From Burkholderiales bacterium (lineage in GTDB: Bacteria; Pseudomonadota; Gammaproteobacteria; Burkholderiales; Burkholderiaceae_F), in the NCBI GenBank assembly GCA_021205255.1, contig JAJPXW010000180.1, positions 1 to 8,590 of the forward strand: 8,590 bases of DNA. The letters are read 5' to 3'. This document shows, in pieces, positions 1-5,803 of this stretch (position 1 is its first letter; each line of letters opens with the position of its first letter). Below the pieces are notes generated by a model that saw only the letters and a list, made by a program, of their open reading frames with translations, ran no database searches and was not told the DNA's origin. Position numbers and translations under genes: made by a program.

Positions 1-755
1 GCATATGCTGCAAGGCGCTTTGGGTCAACATCGGAAAACATGGCGGCAAACCTTGCTTTGACTTTCTCAGATCCCTTTATTGAATCCATCAACTCCAATG
101 TTGCCGGTGAAATTTTCCAATTGGGATAATGCCGTCTCCAATATCCTGATTCTTCTAGAACCTTAAAGAAGATCGATGGCTTTTCTTCCGAAAGTGCCTT
201 TAGTAGTTCTTGACCAATCCTCTCGCCCACGAGAAAGTCAGTCTCGCTGTTGTTAACTAAAGAACGCATAAGTTTCATCGTTTCCGGAGCAATCTTAAAG
301 GCGGGGAACTTCGCGGCAAATCTCGCTACTCTTAGCAATCGGACTGGGTCATCAGCAAAAGCCGGAGAGATATGTCGCAATATCTTTTGATCCAAATCCC
401 TGACTCCTCCGTAGGGATCATGGACTCCTCCGCTTTTATCAAGAGCAATCGCATTAATAGTCAAGTCCCTTCTTTTGAGGTCGTCTTCTAAGGTTACGTT
501 AGGTGCAAACCAAACATCAAAACCGTGGTAGCCATGGCCTTGTTTCCTTTCAGTGCGAGCAAGTGCGTACTCCTCTCCCGTCTTAGGATCGATAAAGACA
601 GGAAAGGCGTTACCGACTTTCTTATATCCGAGATTTTCCATCTGTTTTGGCGTAGCGCCAACAACTAGCCAGTCACGGTCTTTAGGCTCTATAGCAAAAC
701 CTCTTTCCTTCAGCAACTGATCTCTTACCCAGCCACCTACGATATAGAATTCCAC
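1..755 (-). CDS. cca: CCA-adding tRNA nucleotidyltransferase, 3' end outside window
   Basis: This enzyme adds or repairs the 3'-terminal CCA of tRNAs in the cytoplasm using CTP and ATP without a nucleic acid template. The visible 251 residues are the N-terminal catalytic half of a class II nucleotidyltransferase. They show the nucleotide-binding GGWVRD (residues 7-12), the metal-binding pair in DRDW (D26, D28), RRDLTINAIA (95-104) and DDPVRLLRVARFAAKF (135-150). I chose the GTG start at 755 because GGAGG lies 6 bases upstream and the GGxxRD motif then begins at residue 7, as in the family. The frame stays open to base 1, so the C-terminal tRNA-binding part, and any HD phosphohydrolase domain, lie outside the window. 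The gene is divergent from the cyclo-ligase gene. Family assignment is very secure; whether it is the HD-containing multifunctional form cannot be seen. Confidence 0.95.
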   Translation of the reverse strand, partial: MEFYIVGGWVRDQLLKERGFAIEPKDRDWLVVGATPKQMENLGYKKVGNAFPVFIDPKTGEEYALARTERKQGHGYHGFDVWFAPNVTLEDDLKRRDLTINAIALDKSGGVHDPYGGVRDLDQKILRHISPAFADDPVRLLRVARFAAKFPAFKIAPETMKLMRSLVNNSETDFLVGERIGQELLKALSEEKPSIFFKVLEESGYWRRHYPNWKISPATLELMDSIKGSEKVKARFAAMFSDVDPKRLAAY

Positions 756-761
756 TGGCAA

Positions 762-766
762 CCTCC
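762..766 (-). promoter_or_regulatory. Shine-Dalgarno sequence of cca
   Basis: On the minus strand the bases read GGAGG, followed by a 6-base spacer and the GTG at 755. This canonical ribosome binding site decides the non-ATG start of cca. It is the only textbook Shine-Dalgarno sequence seen in this window. Confidence 0.8.
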
Positions 767-776
767 ATTATTTGAA

Positions 777-810
777 AGCGGTTAACTTTCAGAGAGCTTA
801 TCTAACCGCT
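777..810. repeat. Inverted repeat in the cca / cyclo-ligase divergent region
   Basis: AGCGGTTA (777-784) is exactly matched by its reverse complement TAACCGCT (803-810), with an 18-base spacer. It sits between two divergent start codons (755 and 848). It therefore lies in the promoter or 5' untranslated zone of both genes and is not a terminator; no T-run follows on either strand. It could be an operator or a leader hairpin. A TTGAAA at 772-777 resembles a -35 element for the plus strand, but no good -10 lies at the right distance. Confidence 0.4.
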
Positions 811-847
811 AAACTTAAATCAAAGCAAAACTAAAAGCCAAAAGATC

Positions 848-1402
848 TTGTCTGTTGAACGAAAAAAACTATTACGCAAGGAGCTCTTTGCTATCCGTAA
901 GTCAAGTGCGGAGAACAAAGAATCCGTTACCTCCATCCAGCGCCGACTCTATGGAAAGCTTACCTCTTTACCATATAAATCCCTAGGTTTTTATTGGGCC
1001 ATCAAAACTGAGCCCAAGATTACGCCTGCTGTGCTCCATTGGCTGGCTGATTCATCAGACCATTTGGCTTCCCTACCTAGCACCGAACAAGACCCAATGC
1101 GTTTTCGGCTGTGGAATCCTGGCATAGAAGTCAAAGCTAGAAAATTCAGTGCTCTCGAGCCCACTTCTAGTCGTTTTACACTTCCTGAATTGCTAATTAT
1201 TCCGTGCCTTGGTTTTGATTCACAAAAATACCGTCTTGGCTACGGAGCGGGTTGGTACGATCGATACCTAGCTTCTAGAAATGGAGACAGACCGTATACC
1301 ATCGGAATCGCATTCGAGGAATGTCATGTAGATACAATCTACCCAGACTCTTTTGACATTCCTTTAGATGAAATCATCACCCAAAGCGAAGATTTGGCGT
1401 AA
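848..1402 (+). CDS. 5-formyltetrahydrofolate cyclo-ligase
   Basis: This enzyme converts 5-formyltetrahydrofolate to 5,10-methenyltetrahydrofolate with ATP, returning folinic acid to the one-carbon pool. The 184 residues match the usual family length of about 180-200. The N-terminal helix has the basic pattern RKKLLRKELFAIR. Substrate-pocket regions are seen at GFYWAIKTEPKI (48-59). The signature FDSQKYRLGYGAGWYDRY (123-140) carries the RLGYGxGxYDR motif of the family. The start is a TTG at 848: an in-frame stop lies at 803-805, there is no ATG or GTG between, and starting later would remove the conserved N-terminal helix. No Shine-Dalgarno sequence is visible. The gene is known as ygfA or fau in E. 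coli. The possible stem-loop after the stop (ATTCTC 1406-1411, GAGAAT 1417-1422) has no U-tract and is a weak terminator at best. Confidence 0.92.
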   Translation: MSVERKKLLRKELFAIRKSSAENKESVTSIQRRLYGKLTSLPYKSLGFYWAIKTEPKITPAVLHWLADSSDHLASLPSTEQDPMRFRLWNPGIEVKARKFSALEPTSSRFTLPELLIIPCLGFDSQKYRLGYGAGWYDRYLASRNGDRPYTIGIAFEECHVDTIYPDSFDIPLDEIITQSEDLA

Positions 1403-1479
1403 GTCATTCTCATTGAGAGAATTTACCTTCAATCGTACTGAACCCGAGACAGCCAAATAAACATACAGAAATGCCAACT

Positions 1480-1501
1480 GCCTGGTCGTATGCGACCGGG
1501 C
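1480..1501. repeat. Strong GC-rich hairpin in the 1403-1704 intergenic region
   Basis: A 9-bp stem (1480-1488 with 1493-1501, one G-T pair) closes on the four-base loop TATG. No T-run follows on either strand, so it is not a standard intrinsic terminator. It lies between the 3' ends of the convergent cyclo-ligase and exporter genes, where it could protect or end either transcript. Apart from this hairpin and the in-frame exporter tail at 1609-1704, I see nothing in 1403-1704: no RNA gene and no convincing ORF. Confidence 0.5.
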
Positions 1502-1590
1502 AAAATTACAGCGCAAGTACAGTCCATTCTGGCTATCTATCCGCTTTGACCCATTCCGCTCACCTCCCCCTAGGAAAGGTCAAAATCACG

Positions 1591-1610
1591 AAAATAGCTA
1601 CTTAGCTTTT
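1591..1610 (-). terminator. Weak A/T-flanked hairpin after the extended exporter frame
   Basis: The short stem AGCT/AGCT around a four-base loop is flanked by A-runs and T-runs on both sides, giving a terminator-like shape on the minus strand. It begins exactly where the extended exporter reading frame would stop (TAA at 1611-1609). The stem is only 4 GC-poor base pairs plus A-T pairs, so the call is tentative. Confidence 0.25.
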
Positions 1611-1704
1611 AATTTACCGAGGTCTGCTCACTTCTTTTAGACGACAGTGGCTCTAATTCAAGTGCAACACCAAGACTTGCCTTCTTGTAATTACGCATCA
1701 CTAA
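1609..1704 (-). other. In-frame continuation of the exporter reading frame past its TAG
   Basis: After the TAG at 1707-1705 the same frame stays open for 31 codons (LVMRNYKKASLGVALELEP... to TAA at 1611-1609). The first residues would finish the last membrane helix and the rest is polar and basic, as expected of a cytoplasmic tail. The TAG is one base from a Tyr codon. An open stretch of this length is common by chance, so the support is the fit to membrane topology and not the length. Confidence 0.45.
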
Positions 1705-2867
1705 CTAATAAAGCGGAATACAAACAAACGCCAGAATAGAAGTCAAGCCAAATATGCCGTTGTGGCCAGCTAATGGAATTAGGAAACCAGAAAGATAAGG
1801 GGCAAGTCCAGTTCCCATGTCAAAGAAAATATAAAAAGTGCTATTTGCTTGGGTATATTGGTTTCTGGGAACCATCGAAACTGCAGTTGTCTGTCCGACA
1901 GAAGTTATATTGCCAAAGCCCAAGCCTGCTAAAACTCCAGCAAGAAGGACAAAGAAATCATTGGTGCCTGCCCATAGGCATATTAGGCCAAGAGCTAAGC
2001 ACACAATAGAAGGATAGAACACGAGTTGTGGACTATGCGTATCGCAAATCTTCCCAGTAAATGGTCTTGAAACCAGCATAGCAACCGCATAGACCACGAA
2101 AAGGAGTGCGGCGGCAGGCTGGACATTGTTTACCTCGGCATAAGCGCCCATGTATGCCTGTATGTTCCCCCAAGCGACGCAGATAAGCGCGACCACTAGG
2201 CAAAATGGAATGATCGAAGGCTCTATGAAATCTTTAATGGACAATTTCTTCTTCTCTTTCCTATATTCGGTCTTCGTCACCCTTACGAAAAAGACAAGAA
2301 AAAGGCTGCAGAAAGTAAAAACAGTTGCCACCCAGAACAATCCTGAGGCACCTATCCAATCAAGAAGAGAAATCGATAAAAACGGTCCAATGCACAACGC
2401 TAAGGCCGTACTCATTGAAAAATAGGCAATTCCTCTTCCTTGGTATCTAACCGGAGTCACTACGGCAGCCAGCGTTCCAGTAACTGTACCGATCACTCCA
2501 ACTGCTGTTCCATTGACCAAACGGTTGACAAACTTCACTTCTGATGAAGTCTCGAAAGGATAACTGGCTGTCGAGGCGGCATAGAGGATAAGACCACAAG
2601 CCAATAACTTTAAAAAGCCAAAACTTCTAACGACTTCGCCTGAGAAAAATCGACCGACTAGACAACCTATAACTACTAGCCAGTAATAAGGCCAGCTGAG
2701 GAAGTGAATAAATCAAACTTTGAGACGCAATATGGCATCATCATGACGAATATAGTGTAGTAAGCCGTCATGCCAAAGAAATTGATTAACGATATTGCGA
2801 TAAAAGTACGGCTGAAAATTGTTTTGAGCACCGAGCCGTCCGTGCTCTTCCTATGTGCGATCTCCAT
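1705..2867 (-). pseudogene. Frameshifted major facilitator superfamily (drug/metallophore-type) exporter
   Basis: The gene encodes a 12-helix MFS transporter of the inner membrane, of the arabinose-efflux/CntE/YhhS-like kind; the substrate cannot be told. The first 63 codons (start ATG 2867) run into TAG at 2678-2676, right after ...FTSSAGLITG. The -1 frame then continues without gap as LVVIGCLVGRFFSGEVVRSFG and on through RLVNG, YQGRGIAYFSMSTALA and GPF, to the end at 1705. Joining the frames gives about 387 residues of coherent MFS sequence, so one base is missing near 2679-2681. The frame also ends in the middle of the twelfth helix (...SILAFVCIPLY, then TAG), which suggests a second lesion. 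No Shine-Dalgarno sequence precedes the ATG. The alternatives are a sequencing error at the indel or a recent inactivation; the good preservation of the rest favours one of these. No slippery heptamer supports programmed frameshifting. Confidence 0.85.
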
Positions 2868-2869
2868 TG

Positions 2870-2913
2870 GTTGTTATTGAGTTGTTATTGATTTTTGATT
2901 GAGCTTTTATTGA
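2870..2913 (-). repeat. Four 11-bp tandem repeats directly before the exporter ATG
   Basis: Read on the plus strand, the units are GTTGTTATTGA (2870-2880), an identical copy (2881-2891), TTTTTGATTGA (2892-2902) and GCTTTTATTGA (2903-2913). All end in ATTGA and the period is exactly 11 bp, about one helical turn. An inverted copy of the core, TCAATAAC, lies at 2942-2949 on the other side of the -10 hexamer. The block fills the 5' untranslated region and abuts the start codon, where a ribosome binding site would normally be. It looks like a phased protein-binding array or recent repeat slippage. Confidence 0.65.
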
Positions 2914-2922
2914 CGGCGCTCG

Positions 2923-2928
2923 ATTATA
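2923..2928 (-). promoter_or_regulatory. Candidate -10 element of the exporter promoter
   Basis: The minus strand reads TATAAT here, a perfect -10 hexamer, downstream of the trpS terminator and about 55 bases before the exporter ATG. No good -35 lies 16-18 bases upstream (TCGTTA or similar), so an activator or the neighbouring repeats may matter. Inferred from sequence only. Confidence 0.5.
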
Positions 2929-2961
2929 GGAAGGCAGGTACTCAATAACGAATTTCAAGGA

Positions 2962-2987
2962 AGAAAAAAGCCGAGATTCTCGGCTTC
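2962..2987 (-). terminator. Intrinsic terminator of trpS
   Basis: On the minus strand an 8-bp perfect stem AAGCCGAG/CTCGGCTT with a 3-base loop runs straight into a run of six T residues. It lies 22 bases after the trpS stop. It separates trpS from the exporter gene on the same strand. Confidence 0.9.
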
Positions 2988-3008
2988 TTTCGGATAGTGA
3001 TTAATTAT

Positions 3009-4295
3009 TTAATCGACCATTTGGGTTCGAATTTCTTCAATAATCTCTTCAGTGATTCCTGGCTCTAGTTGCAAGGTCATGCCATCGAAAGCTTTCATTC
3101 CTTCAGTCTTGAATTTTCCAATGGCTTTTCCAGCTTCCTGGCCGCTAGCGACGCCTCCGCCAGTCAACACGAGGTTGCCGTCGGCATCATTGAGCTTGAA
3201 CCAAAAGAGTCCATCACCTTCCTTATATTGCTTAAAGGACGGCTTTGTTTTTTTCTTTACTTTTTCTGGCTTAGCCTTAGCCACAGGAACGTAACGCTTC
3301 AAACCAACTGCGTCTCTGCACTCTTTAATTAGCGCATCGGCTAGAGGCCTTACTCGAGCTGCGCCTTCGGCCAGAATATTCTCTACTTTTTCAGGCTCGC
3401 CCATGAGTTCCTCGTATTTCCTTCTCATAGGACTTAGCTCTTTATTGATTTTCTCGTAGACAATCTCTTTAGCTATTCCCCAACCCATACCAAGTTTTAA
3501 CTGGTCTCTGAAACCTGCTCTTTCCTCAGGTGTAGCAAAAGCATCGAATATCTGGGTCAAGGCTGTCGAGTCAGGATCTTTAGGCTCGCCAGGCAATTTC
3601 GAATCCGTAACGATCTTTGCAATAGCTTCCTTCAAAGCTTTGGCTCCGCCTTCGAACAAAGGAATCACATTGTCGTAGCTCTTACTCATCTTGCGACCAT
3701 CTAGGCCAGGAAGAACGGCCATTTCCTCATCGATAAGCGGCTCGGGCAACGTAAAGATGTCTTTCCCGTAAGTCTGATTGAAGCGGGTAGCAATATCCCG
3801 GCACATCTCGATATGCTGGACTTGATCTTTACCAACAGGAACGTAGTTGGCATTAAAAATCAAAATATCGGCTGCCATGAGGATGGGATAGCAGTAGAGT
3901 CCCATCGATATACCAACATCAAGATCTTCACCTGCATTGGCATTAGCGTCTACTTTAGCCTTATAGGCATGGGCACGGTTCATTAATCCCTTAGGAGAGA
4001 CGCAGTTAAGCATCCAATTTAGTTCTGGAACCTCGGGGAGATCGCTTTGTCGGTAAAAATGGACTACTTCGGGGTCAAGTCCGCACGCAAGCCAAGTCGC
4101 AGCAATTTCAAGACGACTTTTCTCAATTCTTTCAGGATCATGAACCTTAATAAGAGCATGGAGGTCGGAAAGGAAATAAAAACTTTCCGTATCTGGCTTT
4201 TTTGAGTCAGCTACGGAAGGTCTTATGCAACCGACATAATTCCCCAAGTGAGGAGTACCGCTAGGAGTAATACCAGTAAGCAGGCGAATAGTCAT
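3009..4295 (-). CDS. trpS: Tryptophanyl-tRNA synthetase with C-terminal extension
   Basis: This cytoplasmic class I aminoacyl-tRNA synthetase charges tRNA-Trp with tryptophan using ATP. The HIGH-type motif is TPHLGN (14-19) and the KMSKS loop is exact (202-206). The Rossmann core and helical anticodon-binding part end near residue 332, about the full length of the E. coli enzyme (334). The protein continues for about 95 residues: a Lys/Ala/Pro-rich linker (336-352), then a small domain, FKQYKEGDGLFWFKLNDADG followed by NLVLTGGGVASGQEAGKAIGKFK, which recalls the DUF1508/YegP fold, and an acidic tail. I recall similar extensions in betaproteobacterial TrpRS, but their role is unknown to me. The ATG at 4295 starts the family's N-terminus correctly (MTIRLLTGITPSG); no Shine-Dalgarno sequence is visible. 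It follows metK on the same strand after 155 bases and probably has its own promoter. Confidence 0.95.
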   Translation of the reverse strand: MTIRLLTGITPSGTPHLGNYVGCIRPSVADSKKPDTESFYFLSDLHALIKVHDPERIEKSRLEIAATWLACGLDPEVVHFYRQSDLPEVPELNWMLNCVSPKGLMNRAHAYKAKVDANANAGEDLDVGISMGLYCYPILMAADILIFNANYVPVGKDQVQHIEMCRDIATRFNQTYGKDIFTLPEPLIDEEMAVLPGLDGRKMSKSYDNVIPLFEGGAKALKEAIAKIVTDSKLPGEPKDPDSTALTQIFDAFATPEERAGFRDQLKLGMGWGIAKEIVYEKINKELSPMRRKYEELMGEPEKVENILAEGAARVRPLADALIKECRDAVGLKRYVPVAKAKPEKVKKKTKPSFKQYKEGDGLFWFKLNDADGNLVLTGGGVASGQEAGKAIGKFKTEGMKAFDGMTLQLEPGITEEIIEEIRTQMVD

Positions 4296-4327
4296 GATTG
4301 TATTTTTGTCTAAATTTTTGCTAGCAG

Positions 4328-4356
4328 ATTCTAATTTGTTGTAATCCAGCTATTAA
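4328..4356 (-). promoter_or_regulatory. Candidate trpS promoter
   Basis: On the minus strand TTAATA (4356-4351) and TAGAAT (4333-4328) are separated by 17 bases, matching the -35 and -10 consensus at 4/6 and 5/6 positions. Transcription would start near 4321, giving a leader of about 26 bases. The -35 lies inside the inverted repeat at 4348-4370. Sequence-based inference only. Confidence 0.45.
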
Positions 4357-4370
4357 CTTGTTAAGTAGCT
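4348..4370. repeat. Quasi-palindrome overlapping the trpS -35 region
   Basis: The plus strand reads AGCTATTAAC, TT, GTTAAGTAGCT: two arms pairing over 9 bp with one bulged G, centred on TTAACTTGTTAA. It overlaps the candidate trpS -35 hexamer, so it could be an operator. Alternatively it could be a hairpin in read-through transcripts from metK. It does not obviously match the enterobacterial TrpR box. Confidence 0.4.
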
Positions 4371-4401
4371 TTTAGCTTTGAATCCAAAATCTTTTGAATC
4401 T

Positions 4402-4442
4402 AAAGGAATCTCCTGAGAAACACTTGCTTCCAGGAGACCTTT
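4402..4442 (-). terminator. Long hairpin after metK, probable 3' end
   Basis: The inner stem TCTCCTG/CAGGAGA (7 bp) and the outer stem AAAGG/CCTTT (5 bp) are separated by a two-base bulge. They enclose a 15-base loop that can itself pair partly (GAA/TTC). The hairpin starts 9 bases after the metK stop. The following T content is poor, so it may be a weak or Rho-assisted terminator or a 3' stabilising structure. Confidence 0.5.
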
Positions 4443-4450
4443 GCAGTGAC

Positions 4451-5686
4451 TTAGGAGGCTTTGTCGATCTTTTGAGCCTCTTCTTTTTGGTCGGGCTTTT
4501 TATCGTCAAGTCCAGCTGCCTTGCGAAGGACAGCGGCTTTATCTGTGCGCTCCCAAGTAAATTCAGGCTCTTCTCTACCAAAGTGACCGTAGGCAGCCGC
4601 TTTTTCGTAGATTGGACGCTCTAAGTCGAGCATCTTAATAATGCCAGCTGGTCTAAGGTCGAAATGCTCGTGGACAAGTTCAGCAATTTTCTCGTCTGGA
4701 ATTACCCCTGTTCCTTCCGTGTAAACCGTAATGCTGACAGGCTTGGCCACCCCAATGGCATAAGCCACTTGGATTTGACACTGACGAGCAAGACCGGCTG
4801 CAACGATATTCTTAGCTACATATCTGCACGCATAAGCGGCTGCACGGTCAACTTTCGTTGGATCTTTTCCAGAAAATGCTCCTCCTCCATGAGGACAAGC
4901 GCCACCATAGGTGTCAACCACAATTTTGCGACCCGTTAAACCAGTATCTCCTTGCGGACCGCCAACAACGAAGCGACCAGTCGGATTAACTAGGAACTTA
5001 GTGTTCTTAAGCATCTCTGGCGGAAATACGGGCTTAATAATCTTTTCAATAACTGCTTCGACAAATTCAGGCTTCATTTTGTCCCCATCGCTCATCTCTG
5101 GGGAATGCTGAGTCGAAAGCACTACAGTTTCCACGCTAACTGGACGACCATCCACATAATGCATGGTTACTTGGCTCTTTGCATCAGGACGAAGATAAGG
5201 CATCTCGCCGCTGCGGCGCATTAAAGCTTGTTGCTCCATGAGACGATGGGCATAGTAAATTGGAGCCGGCATCAAAGTCTCTGTTTCATCGCATGCATAG
5301 CCAAACATGAGGCCCTGGTCTCCAGCGCCCCTTTCATCAGGGTCATCGCAGGCATGATCGACGCCTTGGCAAATATCTGGGGATTGGTTGTCGTATGCAA
5401 CTAAAACAGCGCAACCTTTGTGGTCAATGCCATAGCTACTGTCGTCATACCCTATCCTTTTTAGAGTTTTTCTGACGATGTCGGCATAATTGACTTTTGC
5501 TGTAGTGGTGATTTCGCCGGCCAAAATTACAGTACCGGTAGTACATAGAGTTTCCGCAGCGACTCTTGCTTTTGGGTCCTGGGCAATGATCGCATCTAGA
5601 ATTGCATCGGAAATTTGATCGGCTACTTTATCGGGGTGACCTTCCGAAACCGATTCGGAAGTAAAAAGATAATCGTCGTGTGCCAT
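4451..5686 (-). CDS. metK: S-adenosylmethionine synthetase (methionine adenosyltransferase)
   Basis: MetK makes S-adenosylmethionine from methionine and ATP in the cytoplasm, releasing phosphate and diphosphate; the enzyme is normally a homotetramer. I start it at ATG 5686 (MAHDDYLFTSESVSEGHPDK), not at the in-frame TTG at 5701, because family members begin a few residues before the FTSESVSEGHPDK block; this gives 411 residues. Visible motifs are GHPDK (16-20), the signature GAGDQGLMFGYA (120-131), GRFVVGGPQGDTGLTGRKI (237-255) and the phosphate-loop region GGGAFSGKDPTKVDR (267-281). The C-terminus carries a charged Lys/Asp/Glu tail (395-411) beyond the usual end. The gene is divergent from the acyltransferase gene and has a structured leader that probably controls transcription. 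Confidence 0.96.
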   Translation of the reverse strand: MAHDDYLFTSESVSEGHPDKVADQISDAILDAIIAQDPKARVAAETLCTTGTVILAGEITTTAKVNYADIVRKTLKRIGYDDSSYGIDHKGCAVLVAYDNQSPDICQGVDHACDDPDERGAGDQGLMFGYACDETETLMPAPIYYAHRLMEQQALMRRSGEMPYLRPDAKSQVTMHYVDGRPVSVETVVLSTQHSPEMSDGDKMKPEFVEAVIEKIIKPVFPPEMLKNTKFLVNPTGRFVVGGPQGDTGLTGRKIVVDTYGGACPHGGGAFSGKDPTKVDRAAAYACRYVAKNIVAAGLARQCQIQVAYAIGVAKPVSITVYTEGTGVIPDEKIAELVHEHFDLRPAGIIKMLDLERPIYEKAAAYGHFGREEPEFTWERTDKAAVLRKAAGLDDKKPDQKEEAQKIDKAS

Positions 5687-5721
5687 TAAGCTGTCATCCA
5701 AAAAATTGTTAATCAGGCGAC

Positions 5722-5800
5722 AGCGTCCAAGAAAAAAAGATCCCGGACGCTTTAGCAGATTTGTCCGGTCCCTATGTCTTATGACCGGGCGGTGCTCTGC
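5722..5800 (-). promoter_or_regulatory. metK leader RNA with competing hairpins (attenuator or riboswitch-like)
   Basis: On the minus strand three stems compete. Hairpin A pairs CCGGTC (5788-5783) with GACCGG (5770-5765). Hairpin B, the terminator, pairs CCGGAC (5768-5763) with GTCCGG (5748-5743) and is followed by seven T residues (5738-5732). Hairpin C pairs AGCGTCC (5751-5745) with GGACGCT (5728-5722) and holds the T-run in its loop. A and B share bases 5765-5768; B and C share 5745-5748; A and C can coexist. A fourth stem, GCAGA (5800-5796) with TCTGC (5759-5755), encloses A. So RNA polymerase would meet either the A+C state (read-through) or the B state (termination) before metK. The pairings are seen directly; regulation is inferred. 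No Met-rich leader peptide with an ATG is present. Confidence 0.7.
5732..5768 (-). terminator. Intrinsic terminator inside the metK leader
   Basis: A 6-bp GC-rich stem (5768-5763 with 5748-5743) and a 14-base loop are followed, after four bases (GATC), by TTTTTTT. It lies 46 bases before the metK ATG on the same strand, so it can only serve as a premature terminator of metK. The stem is short, consistent with a conditional terminator. Confidence 0.6.
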
Positions 5801-5803
5801 AAG

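Noticed and set aside
1403..1704. A tRNA or small RNA gene in the intergenic region
   Set aside because: The 1480-1501 hairpin has no cloverleaf partners, and no promoter plus terminator pair brackets it.
1773..2425. Plus-strand frames opposite the exporter
   Set aside because: They are explained as the antisense of a hydrophobic membrane protein gene; compositions are odd and no start signals are seen.
2676..2682. Programmed -1 ribosomal frameshift in the exporter gene
   Set aside because: No slippery heptamer is present at the shift point, and such recoding is not known for MFS exporters. A one-base indel explains it better.
4376..4400. Direct repeat of TTTGAATC between trpS and metK
   Set aside because: Two copies of an A/T-rich 8-mer about 16 bases apart are expected by chance in such sequence and show no larger pattern.
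4394..5111. Plus-strand frames opposite metK
   Set aside because: They mirror the metK coding sequence, have no ribosome binding sites and match no family I know.
5687..5701. In-frame TTG at 5701 as the metK start, adding five residues
   Set aside because: The ATG at 5686 gives the standard family N-terminus, and TTG is rare and lacks a ribosome binding site; the extra residues have no counterpart that I know of in the family.
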